Shown: positions 55,270 to 64,000 of the stretch, one piece after another
How the letters are laid out: each line of letters starts with the position of its first letter
Position numbering within the stretch: position 1 is the first letter of the stretch
Translations under genes and position numbers: made by a program
The notes under the pieces: model-generated
Databases searched by the model: none
What the model was told of the DNA's origin: nothing
Seen by the model: the letters and a program-made list of their open reading frames with translations, nothing else
Assembly: GCF_000143415.4 (NCBI RefSeq)
Contig: NW_003314293.1
Location: 408,957-472,956 of the forward strand
Direction of reading: 5' to 3'
Source of the DNA: Selaginella moellendorffii
Lineage: Eukaryota; Streptophyta; Lycopodiopsida; Selaginellales; Selaginellaceae
DNA: 64,000 nucleotides

Positions 55270-55332
55270 CTAGCATTGACTTGAGCTGAATTGAGCTCAA
55301 CTCGTGAGCTCAACTCAACTTTGGACCATCCC
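55270..55332. repeat. Right terminal repeat of copy 2
   Basis: ACTTGAGCTGAATTGAGCTC, then AACTCGTGAGCTCAACTCAA and CTTTGGACCATCCC, matching the right end of copy 1. Confidence 0.7.
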
Positions 55333-55723
55333 CGTATTGGAGGAGTTTGTTTCGTGTTGGTCTTTGGTACGTTTGATGATGAGTCTTGAGAGATTTGTTA
55401 GTCTCTAAGTCTTATTTTTGGTTAAAGTTCTTTAAGTTGTTTTTCTTCATATTGTTTCCTTGAGCTTGACTCTTCAAAATCTTTCTTGTGTTGGATTTTT
55501 GAACTTGAGCTTTGTATTTTTTGATTGTGTTGAGTTCTTGAGTTTGAACTTCGTAAACTTTGAATGTGTTGAACTCTTGAAATCAAGTGTTCATAATCTT
55601 GATCCCTTGGTCTTCATACTTGTAGCTCTTGTTGATGTTTTGCTTTTGAACTTTAAAGTTGAAACCTTTATTTTTTTCAAGGTTGCTATTGATGATGTTT
55701 GAGTTGTACAATTGGTATCTTTT

Positions 55724-55918
55724 TGTAAGCAACTAAAGGGAACGACTCGAGAGATGATCCCTAGGGGTTCAAATATAAAGGGAAAGGGCTCATGAATAAA
55801 ACTGCACCCTCTTTTCCAATTGATTAAGGGTTTTGGGATATTTGGGGTTAAGTGTCCTTGGGTTTGAATAGTATTAGGTTAAGTGACCTCCTGGGAAGTC
55901 TAAATTCAGGAGCTTACA
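55724..55918 (+). mobile_element. Solo LTR of the TRIM family
   Basis: TGTAAGCAACTAAAGGGAAC ... AGGAGCTTACA, ~195 bp, about 85% like the LTRs at 28.5 and 57.5 kb. No clear target duplication remains. Confidence 0.8.
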
Positions 55919-55929
55919 TTCTTGAGTTT

Positions 55930-56960
55930 ATTGAAGTTGATAGTTTGGAGATGTTTGCCATCAAGTGTTGCAATTGCTGTTGTTTCTGGAGTTTTGAATT
56001 CTTGGATGAGGAATGGTCCTTCCTATCTTGACTTCACTTTGGAGCCAATTTTCTTGATCTTTCCTCAAAACTGAAGTACTTGATCATTGATCTTGAATTT
56101 TTTATTTTTCTTTAATTTTTTCTTTTTGTTATGGTTGGCTTTTTGTCGAGCTTGAATGGCTTCGAGTGTTTAAATTTCTTGTAGTCTTTCTTCGTCAAGT
56201 TTTTCTAGCATTGTTAGTCTTCTCTTGATTGATTCTTCTTGGTTGATCTTGTAGTGTATTGCCATTTGCAGTGAAAGAACGATGTACTCAAGTGGTGTTA
56301 ATGCTTCTAAGCCATAGGCAAATTTGAATAGTGTTGAATTTGTTGAAACCTTATATATGGTTCGATATGCCTATAGGGCATCGTGGATGCAATCATCCCA
56401 GTTTTTCTGATTTGTCTTCATGATTTTCTTAAGGATATTCTTGAGTGTCTTTTTTATAGACTCTACTTGATTGTTGCCTTGAGGGTAATATAGTGTTGAA
56501 GCCTTGTGCTTGATCATAAATTCTTGAGTTAGAATTTTGATGGTTTCATTGATGAATTGTGTTCCTCAATCTATGATGAGTTCTCGAGGTAGGCCGTATC
56601 TTGTGATAATATTTTCATAGATGAACTTTATTGTGTTCTTTGCTATTACAATCTTATTAGTTGAGCTTTTGCCTATTTTGTCATGACGTCAATCACTATG
56701 AGGATGTGTTTATTTTCTTTGTAGCTTATTATGAGTGGTCCAATGAAGTTAAGTCCCTATCATTGAAATGGTTCCTGTTGGATGAAGTTCTTGAGTTTGT
56801 TTCTTCAGTGTATACTTGGTTTGTTAACAAATGTTGCATTCTTGACAAAATTTTGCTAAATCATGCTAAAGTGTTTGCCACTAAAGTCTTGCTTGCAAAA
56901 TTTTTTGAGCTGTGATTTCTTCTGCTGAAAATTAGAAGAAATTCTAGTATAGTTAGGCCT
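55930..56960 (-). pseudogene. Gypsy integrase remnant
   Basis: Zinc-binding part CQECNICQQTKYTLKKQ, then core YGLPRELIID*GTQFINE with a stop where Arg is expected (CGA to TGA), then KASTLYYPQGNNQVESIKKT, a classic Gypsy integrase signature. Confidence 0.85.
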
Positions 56961-57399
56961 GCGATTGCAACTAGCTATGCTAGTTTGTTGCTGTGGTTGC
57001 AAAATGACAAAGAGCTTTTGATGTCATTAATCTTGTATTGGTACAATAATTCTTGCCCTAAAACAACCTACCAAACACACAAGTTAATTAGAAACTAACT
57101 TGAGACTTTCGATCCTCATGTGAGTGGTCATGAATAAAGATAAACTTGACATTACTAGAATACTCCAAGTCTTGAGCAAATGGATGTGCATTGGTGATAA
57201 GCTAGAATATAATAGAGATATGGATAGGGGTCAAGTGCTAATTCTCCCCCTTAACTACTCCTCTATAGTGGCAACTGCCACTTCTTCCTGAGTCTTGACT
57301 ATCAAGATTGTAACCTTAAATGTTAACATTGTAATTTTAAATATCAAGAAAATGCTTGAATGTATGGTTAATTTGTTCATATTGTTTGTTGGCTTGTTC

Positions 57400-58554
57400 A
57401 TATTGTTTGCTAGGTTTATGAATAATCTTGAAGTTGTATTTCTAAAGCAGTAAGATGTAAGCAACCAAAGAGAACGACTCGAAAGGTGATCGATAAGGGT
57501 TCAAATATAAAGGGAAAGAGCCCATGAATAAGAGTGCATCCCTTTTTCCAATCGGTTAAGGGTCTTGGGATACTTGGGATTAAGTGTCCTTGAGTTTGAA
57601 TAGCACTGGGCTAGGTGACCTCCTAGGAAGTTCAAATTCATGAGCTCACATTTGGTATTAGAGAAGTCTTAAGTCTGACTCTGTTAGTTAGCTAGAGGAA
57701 TCACACCACATGTTGATTTACATCTGGCAAGGGTCCAATGTGCTCCGGCTGGGCTTAACCCGAGGGGTAGGGTGTCAAGAGAGCAGGGCTCTCAGAAGAG
57801 CTGTGGTTTTAACTTTTGTTCACGAGGGTGTGAACTTGCAAAGAAGCGTGGTGGATTGTAAGTAACCAAAAAGAACAACTTGAAAGGTGATCCATAAAAA
57901 TTCAAATATAGAGGGAAAGGACCTATGAATAAGAGTGCACCCCCTTTTCCAATCAGTTAAGGGTCTTGGGATACTTGGGGTTAAGCGTCCTTGGGTTTAA
58001 ATAGTACTAGGCTAGGTGACTTCCCAGGAAGTCCAAATTTAGGAGCTTACATAAGAACCATCGAGCAATTCTACCAGTAAGGATGGTTTTGTTAAGGAGG
58101 TGTAGAAGTGCTTTGTGGTTTACCATGATCTTGACTTTGGTGCCAAGTAGGTAGTGTTAAAAATTTGGTAGTGTGTAAACTATTTCTAAAGCTTCTTTTT
58201 TATTGATGGTATAGTTTAGCTCAGTTGAGTTGAGTCTTCAGCTAGTATAGTAGATTGGTCGGTCTTTGAGGTCTTGTTGTTGTTGTTGAGAAAGTATTGC
58301 TCCAATAGGGTAGTTAGAGGTGTCAATTTATGTGTTGAAGTCTTTATCCCAGTTTGGTTGAACAAGTATTGGAGCTCTTGTTAATGAATTCTTGAATATG
58401 TTAAATACTTGCTAATAGTCTTGAGCCTAGTTGTAGATGTGATTTTTCTTCAAAAGCTCTATGAGGGGTTTTACAATTTTTGTGTAATCTTTTATGAAGA
58501 GTAAATGGTATCTCATTTTGCCGAAGAAGAATCGTAGTCTGGTGATGTTTGTGT
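57400..58554 (-). pseudogene. Gypsy reverse transcriptase/RNase H remnant
   Basis: RLRFFFGKMRYHLLFIKDYT, KIVKPLIELLKK, LTRAPILVQPNWDKDF, DTSNYPIGAILSQQ, LNYTINKKEALEIVY and LLGTKVKIMVNHKALLHLL are the RT thumb to RNase H of Ty3/Gypsy. Stops include N*AQDY*QVF. It is split by the TRIM at 57,456-58,051. Confidence 0.82.
57456..58051 (+). mobile_element. TRIM element, TSD TAAGA
   Basis: LTRs 57,456-57,650 and 57,858-58,051, TGTAAG...(C)ACA. The primer-binding-site-like TTTGGTATTAGAGAAG follows the first LTR. Perfect TAAGA duplications stand at 57,451-57,455 and 58,052-58,056. Excising it rejoins the RNase H frame RIARWFLLL with KYNFKIIHKPSKQ. Confidence 0.9.
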
Positions 58555-59210
58555 GAAACACAAATCTCTAATCCCCCAAGTGCAGCCAAAAAGATGCCAT
58601 ATAGTTGTGGTTAACGTGGAAGTCCAACAAGCGTAACATGTTTGGACTAAAGGCTCCAACTTGGAAAATCAAGAGTGGGAGTGGAACTCTAAATGAAGTG
58701 CTCAAGGGATGAGCATGAAGCAATCGATAGATAAGTCTCTAAAAAAATACATAGAAAAGACTGACACATGGCAAGTGTTGTGACACATGGAAGTGTTAAG
58801 AATGAGTTTCAGAAGGAGTCCTAGATAGAAGTCTGAGATGGAGTCCGATATGGACCCAAGATAGACCTGATATGAATCTGAGATGGACCCAAGATGAAGT
58901 CCAAGATGGACCCGAGATGGAGCCTGAGATGGACCCAAGATGCAGTCTGAGATGGAGTCCAAGATGGACCCGAGATGGAGTCCAAGGTTGAGTCCAAGAT
59001 GAACTTGAGATGGAGTCCAAGATGGACCCATGATGGAGTTTGAGATTAAGTTTGAGGTTGAGTCTGAGATGGACTTGAGATGGAGTCCAAGGTCAAGGCC
59101 GAGAAAGAGACTAAGACCAAGATCAAGACTAAGACCAAGTCCGAGTCTGAGTCCAAGTTCAAGTTTGAGTCCAAGGGTGAAAGCCCAAAGTAATCGTCTC
59201 CCAAACCCTT
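58555..59210 (+). mobile_element. Diverged relative of the 1.58 kb LTR
   Basis: It begins near TGTGAAACACAAATC and contains AAGCGTAACATGTTTGGACT, which corresponds to the reverse complement of 33,020-33,045. A GAGTCCGAGATGGACC-type tandem array then ends near GGTGAAAGCCCAAAGTAATC. It matches 32,490-33,113 in reverse complement and inserts into the Gypsy RT. Confidence 0.75.
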
Positions 59211-59930
59211 AATGCTCTATTTTGTTAAAGTGGGATTTATTCAGTAAAATGGTACTAGGTACAAATTTTCAAGTATTTGAAAATGACGTGAAATTATATG
59301 TTTTTTGTCTAGGGGCTAGACATATCTGGGGCATGGTGACTAGCACGGTGACTTTGTGTCCAGACTGAGTCCATCTGGTTGTATAATAAATCTCATTGTC
59401 AAGGTGAACAAGCCGAATCTGAAGCTAAAGAAGAGCGATGGCATGCGCGCACACACTATTTGTTTGTTCATTGAGTGTGTGGTGAGCTTTCCAAGATGAA
59501 CGTCATTCCTATTAGCTAAACATATAACTTAATGGTGAGAACATTTAGATATTATTCAATGTTATCTTTTTCTAACGAATCTAATTGTGAAGGTGTAGCA
59601 AGAGGTATTGCTAGTTTGGAGAAGTCATTTAACTCATTTGACCCTTAGTGTATTTTCATGAAACTAAATAACATTCATATTATTAAGGAATTTCTCTAGT
59701 ACCTTTTTTTTACGACATAGAGGCTTGCATTTCTTTCAAAGGTGATTTAGTAAAAGACCTGAGGGCACATGCCATTCTATTTCTTAGACCGGTATTAAGA
59801 TATACTAGTGCAAAGGGAAAAAGGTATTTGGTGATCAAGTAAATGGCATGAGGGCACACGCCATTATAAGCCTAAGCGCTAGTGGACACCTCCTTTTTGG
59901 TGTCACGCCTCACGCCATCACGCCATGCCA
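59211..59930. other. Intergenic left flank of the DUF7869-type element
   Basis: No gene supported. It contains palindromic GGCATG/CATGCC repeats at 59,753-59,780 and 59,841-59,866 and a CACGCC-rich run at 59,905-59,940. Confidence 0.5.
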
Positions 59931-62832
59931 TCACGCCTCCTCTGATTCAGATTCGGATTGTTCACCTTGAAATAAAATACATTAGAAACTTAATAAAGGA
60001 ATATTAATGAATCTCACCTTGAACCCGGGTTATGAATGCTCTTGCTGCATCTCTTGCATGGTCTGGCAAGGTGATGGTGGCACTCTGCTTCTGCATCCAA
60101 CCATGCACAACATTATCCACCGATATGCTCATGCTGGGATCCCTTGGATTCAGCACCCATCTCTTTTCTAGGCAATCCTTCGTATATCCGGAACTTGGCT
60201 TGAACCACTCCACAGTTACATTGAAGGAGTTAGTTTCCGCGTCCTCCTCTGCATCAGTGATGCAGCGCCCCACCCATATCATTTGTTTTTTATTACTGGG
60301 TCTGACAAGCACGACCATTCCTTTGCAGATCTGTACTGGATTGAATGCTGAATCTGGCTTCTTGTTCCTCGGCCCACAATAGTGATCCTCAACATCGTTA
60401 TCTGTTACTGCATTTCCAGAGGACATTGTTCCGCTACTATCTGGTGCTTTGGATTCTGGCCAAAAGGACTCTTCCAATTCTTCATATACAACCGGCCCAT
60501 TTTGGATAGCAGATATAATCTTCTCCCAATATTCGAGCAAAGGCTTGCACCTCTTAAAATAGGATTCTCCACCAAACACCAACCCCCTCTTCCAGAAGGC
60601 AATATGCTGTCTAATCCCGGCCACTATACTTTCCTGGTCTTTGAGTCCATTCGGGTGCATCGGCCGTGGGGAACCCTGAGGAATCATAGGTTCCCCAGTT
60701 ATGGGATTTCTCTTGAAGAGTTCAATGCCGTCCACTGGCAGCCACACTGTGTCCCATTCTCTCATCTTGTACCTCATCACTGGAGCACCGTCACGCATGT
60801 TGAAATGAAACTGAAGAGGCTTGGAGTGGCCAATCAACGTTTCGGATCCGTCCCTGATGTAGCCTCTTACAAACCCCTTAAAGTCTGGAACCTCTGTCAC
60901 AAGTGCAGCTTCAACAGTGCCTTTGATGCAATTTTGGAATTCATCGTAGAGTTGTGGGAGGGTGAGGACATTGGATCGCCGGAGGGACTCTGCCAGGTGA
61001 CTGAACATGGCATCGACATCTTCATGAGTGTGCCCAACCATGAGAAAGCCAAGTGTAACCGTTTCAAATATGCCTTTGGCAACAAGCATCGCCAAGTACG
61101 CGAAGACATACATGTTTTTGTTCTCACTGCCAGCATTGTCTGTTTGGAGCAGAAGATGGGGTGGAAGGCCACATCGGCCACAAGAACTTCCTTGAGATTC
61201 TGCTTCGTTTGGATGAGGCTGTGCATTCACCGGGCGACCAGCCTCGTTGGAACGAGGCCATGAGGCCTCACGTGATAACCCTACAATCTAATGGCCAACA
61301 TATTCACTGGGATGGCATGGGGCCCCACGCGATACTGCAAGCCTTTGCTCCTCCTCCAGCTGAAACCTGTATGGGGTTCGATCGACAAGGGCCTTATGCA
61401 AGGGTTGGCCGTTCAGCTCAGTCTGCGCACTTTGCAAAAACCTTAAGTGTTTTGCTAGGGATGCAATCATCATGTTTGCACCCTCGCCACCCCATAGAGG
61501 TACAAAGAAGTTCCCATAGTTCTGGGCACCATGCCCATGAGTGATTATGCCAAACAAAGACACAGGCAGCTGCATGGATGAAGAGATTGCCTTGGGGGCA
61601 GGATTGAGTCGAGGTAAGCACGTCTTTTTCTGGTCCATTTTGTCATGGATGATGCAGAGGTAAGAGTCAGGTCTCTCCATGGAGAGAATCCTGCTATGAT
61701 AATATGTAGTCCTGCAGCTTCTCTGCTCGATGTTGTGGTCGAGCCGCCTTCTAACCAATGTCTCTCGCTCTTGAGCGATGCAAGAATTCTTCGACAAAGC
61801 CATTTTGATAGCAGTGCACTCGTCACACTTTGAAAAGCTAGAGTACTTTCCTATACTCACATCCCTGAACCTGTTGCTCCACAATCTACTAAATCTAGAT
61901 TGGCTCAGCTTCCTGTAGCCATTACTCTGGAGTTCCCGATTCACATCTTCCAATATGGCCCCCTTGGTATACATGGAAGGGAGAACTCGTTGGGTGTCTC
62001 GAGTTCCATCTTCCAAGAGGCGGGTTTTATGTGGTTGCTGCTCGCTACATGTCTCGACAAACCTCTTGAAGATTGCCTCTTCATATACAACATGACCCCT
62101 GGTTTTGTGAGTACCGTCGTTCCTATAGACTGCCTGTTGAACCCTTTGTTCCTCGAACTCAGTTTTGATTCTGTAGAATGTGGTTCGAGGGACTCCATAA
62201 ATGATTCTCCATGCCTTCATGCAGACCAAACCCCTCTGGAAGACCATGCCCCCCACCTGATGTTCTGAAGCATCAACAGATGACCGTAATGCCTCATACA
62301 CAAAATTGCGAGCTGCCTTCCAGGACAATGTCTTGTATCTTGCTCTCTCCTCTTCAATAGCATCCCAATTAGCATGTTAACAGCACCTCCTCTTGCAACA
62401 AGCAGCTGTCGAGACCATTTGAACCTCCATCGCCATTTTTTGCCTTTTTGGTTTGTTGCTCAGATCCCTTTGGCTGCACTTTAGGAAGGTGTACTTTCTT
62501 TTCCCATGAAGAGATGTTCTGTCATCAGTTGTAGTGGTGTTTGATTGTGAATCCTTCACATTCTCAAACACTAAGTGCCTCAATTTCCACCACACAATGC
62601 TTCCAATAGTCAGACTGTTTTCTTCTGTGTCAACAACCTCTAAAATCACAACTCCAATATCATCCCAGCCCAATTCTTGATTAGCAACCGCATCTCTTGG
62701 ATCGACAACTATGGCTAAGCCCTCAGCTACCACCTCCCCCTCGGGGTTGTTTAGAAACACTTTTGCCTGAATCCATGTAGCACGGTTCTTAAGATCCACG
62801 GAGAGAACATGCGTCGCACTTGTGGAGGCCAT
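59931..62832 (-). pseudogene. DUF7869-type transposase-like protein with two in-frame stops
   Basis: Exon 1 62,832-60,018 and exon 2 59,965-59,931 (GTGAGA donor, TTTCAAG acceptor, phase kept) give ~949 residues ending EQSESESEEA. The same frame runs throughout except TAA at 62,377-62,379 (RRCC*HANW) and TAG at 61,288-61,290 (YVGH*IVGL). N-terminus MASTSATHVLSVDLKNRATW. Middle: KLSQSRFSRLWSNRF, FSKCDECTAIKMAL, LCIIHDKMDQKKTCLPRL. C-terminal: LLLQTDNAGSENKNMYVFAY, LMVGHTHEDVDAMFSHLAES. The paired Asp blocks (HDKMDQ, QTDN) and VGHTHED are the hallmarks of the DUF7869 group, common in mosses, lycophytes, algae and animals and thought to be transposon-derived. A transposase role is inference. Confidence 0.72.
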
Positions 62833-62913
62833 TCTGAAAGTGCAGAAAAGAAGTTAAGACCATACAAAAAATGATTGGAGAATGGCCTAAATCATAACAT
62901 ACCAAACAACCTC

Positions 62914-63107
62914 AATAGCATGAGGCCACATGCCATTATTCAAACATGCTATTGACACCCACGTGAAATTTTGCATTCACAAAATTGGCATGAGCCCTCA
63001 TGCCATCTTGATATACACACAGCTGCAGGCAAGTAAAAACATACATGACAATACGCTAGCATTGAAATTGCAAGGGCCCAAGATGGCATGTGGCCTCATG
63101 CCATTTC
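62914..63107. repeat. Three palindromic GGCATG...CATGCC repeats right of the DUF7869-type gene
   Basis: AGCATGAGGCCACATGCCAT (62,917-62,936), GGCATGAGCCCTCATGCC (62,987-63,004) and GGCATGTGGCCTCATGCC (63,085-63,102). They match the units at 59,753-59,780 and 59,841-59,866 on the other side of the gene. Weaker units lie at 63,697-63,720 and 63,765-63,795. Confidence 0.8.
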
Positions 63108-63174
63108 TAAATGTGGTCCTAAGCCATTCCATGGTGAACATACCAGGAAGCACAAGTGCCGAATATCAAGAGGA

Positions 63175-63345
63175 AGCGGTAGCCACACCAAAGATAGTGC
63201 CGCTCGCAACACCGCAACTACTCGTAGCGCGGCTCGCAACACCGCAACTGCTCGTAGCGCCGCTCGCACAAACTGCCACTCGCATAAACTGCCGCTCGCA
63301 ATGGCGCTCGCAATGCCGCAACCGCTCGTAGACGCATAAACCACA
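63175..63345. repeat. CGCTCGCAA-type minisatellite
   Basis: GCCGCTCGCAACACCGCAAC plus TGCTCGTAGC units of ~33 bp, repeated and decaying rightwards, give spurious open frames on both strands. Confidence 0.85.
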
Positions 63346-64000
63346 GCTCACAACGCCGCTTACACAAGCAACGCTCACTGCGCTCAGCGGAACCAAGAAC
63401 ACGGCGCACAAAAATGATAGACTTAGGAATGAGTTCGAGAATTCAAAAATAACACACGCTTGAACGTCACATCAAATCCTCTAACAAACCAGATCTTATG
63501 ATTCCTCTGAAAAATTTCAAACTGAGTAGCTTCTAGACTTTGCTGTCGGAGGTTGAACTTTGTCACATCATGTCCTTGCCTCGATCCAGCTGTGCCATGT
63601 CAGTGATTCGAACTTTGCCATGCCATGTCAGCGATCCGCGCCAAGATTATTCGCCGTGTAAAGGAATAATTATGCTGTGTGTGTACGTCCATTTATGGCA
63701 ATATAAGACCACACGCCATTCAAAGAATAATGCTAGTCGAGCATTTTTTGGTGCATTTTTGGGCTCAAAATTGCATGAGCCCACACGCTATAAAGTTTAC
63801 CTGTACCAAAAATAGAAACAGCTTTATTTACTTGGGAATTTAAGTGGTTGAGGCATTTTTAAACTTACAAACACATGCCCTACTTACATTCCTTTGGTTG
63901 CTTAAAATTCAAAAATATTATAAACCTTTCTTTTTGCATTTTCAATGTTTTCAATTATGGTTTTTGATTTTCGCAGGACCAGCCTAGTAATCTATTTGCA
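63346..64000. other. Right-edge sequence without a recognisable gene
   Basis: No domain or splice-supported coding region. Two weak GCATG-type palindromes (about 63,700 and 63,770) suggest that the DUF7869-type element or a relative may extend this far. Confidence 0.4.

Larger units (their letters stand above)
44405..55332. mobile_element. MULE-like DNA transposon with ParB-methyltransferase cargo, copy 2 (left end lost)
   Basis: It shares gene order and high protein similarity with 25,119-37,317: transposase (minus), divergent ParB-methyltransferase (plus), then CPIC genes (two in tandem here) and the microprotein (minus). The right end, ...CTCAACTCAACTTTGGACCATCCC at 55,332, matches copy 1 exactly in type and position. 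The left end, including the SWIM finger and terminal repeat, is replaced from about 44,405. This copy keeps the transposase N-terminus that copy 1 lost. Confidence 0.7.
55333..58554 (-). mobile_element. Decayed Ty3/Gypsy retrotransposon, minus orientation, with nested TRIMs
   Basis: On the minus strand, reverse transcriptase/RNase H (58,554-57,400) is followed by integrase (about 56,960-55,930). All frames have several stops. A TRIM at 57,456-58,051 splits RNase H, and a TRIM solo LTR lies at 55,724-55,918. The stretch 57,050-57,400 resembles 37,840-38,100 in reverse; its identity (linker or LTR) is not settled. Confidence 0.7.

Noticed and set aside
61288-62328. Two separate minus-strand genes meeting at 61.29 kb
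   Set aside because: Both halves are in the same reading frame, separated only by one TAG, and together cover one DUF7869-type protein.
62377-62440. A mini-intron removing the TAA in the DUF7869-type gene
   Set aside because: The only GT/AG pairs around the stop are about 33-35 bp apart, shorter than any other intron in this window, so a stop mutation is more likely; not excluded.
1-64000. tRNA and rRNA genes
   Set aside because: None seen by eye; the only tRNA-related sequence is the primer-binding site of the TRIM elements. A tRNAscan run would be needed to exclude intron-containing tRNAs.

Overview
The window reads as nuclear DNA of a land plant, most probably a lycophyte of the Selaginella type. 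This is inference: genes are dense and their introns mostly 45-60 bp, protein families are plant-specific (DOG1 domain, GIL1/IRKI-type DUF641, BPM-type MATH-BTB, trihelix), promoters carry telobox motifs, and a compact gene block sits beside a large nest of decayed transposable elements.

Region 1 (1 to about 24.0 kb) is gene-rich. In order: a large acidic repeat protein running off the left edge (minus); three NFD6-like small mitochondrial-type genes in tandem (minus); a DOG1-domain gene (plus); a 3.4 kb stretch with no gene I can support but with hairpins and diverged duplications; a GIL1/IRKI-like gene (minus); a fourth NFD6-like gene (plus); a 24-exon gene that joins a trihelix DNA-binding domain to an ATAD1/DAA1-type AAA ATPase (minus); TAF13 (plus); a 178-residue protein I do not recognise (plus); and a BPM-type MATH-BTB cullin adaptor (minus). 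Two gene pairs are divergent with very short shared promoters: 52 bp between start codons for trihelix-AAA/TAF13 and 127 bp for GIL1-like/NFD6-like D.

Region 2 (about 24.0 to 64 kb) is AT-rich and almost wholly mobile DNA. Its centre is two copies of one large DNA transposon (25,119-37,317 and about 44,405-55,332). The better-bounded copy has imperfect terminal inverted repeats and a 9-bp target duplication that agrees at 7 of 9 positions, which fits a Mutator-like (MULE) element. The element encodes (i) a transposase with an N-terminal Cys/His finger ending in an HTHP motif, a DDE-like core and a C-terminal SWIM finger; (ii) divergently, a multi-exon protein joining a ParB-like domain (DGNHR) to a beta-ordered amino-methyltransferase (DxPD motif early, GSGS SAM motif late); (iii) small CPIC-type zinc-finger proteins; and (iv) a microprotein with an SPYYTPGPYYPSG core. 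I know of no described plant element with this cargo, and it is the main candidate for a new system.

The two copies have complementary lesions: copy 1 lacks the transposase N-terminus, copy 2 lacks the SWIM end and the left terminus. Both have in-frame stops that look like C-to-T decay of CAG, CAA and CGA codons. Around and inside them lie TRIM elements (two with perfect 5-bp target duplications), a 1.58 kb solo LTR with a perfect target duplication, Gypsy fragments in both orientations, and near the right edge an element encoding a DUF7869-type transposase-like protein flanked by repeated GGCATG...CATGCC palindromes.

Exon boundaries were worked out by eye from splice signals, phase and homology. 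Where every junction keeps phase (trihelix-AAA, TAF13, BPM, DOG1-like, NFD6-like) I trust them. In the decayed elements they are approximate.
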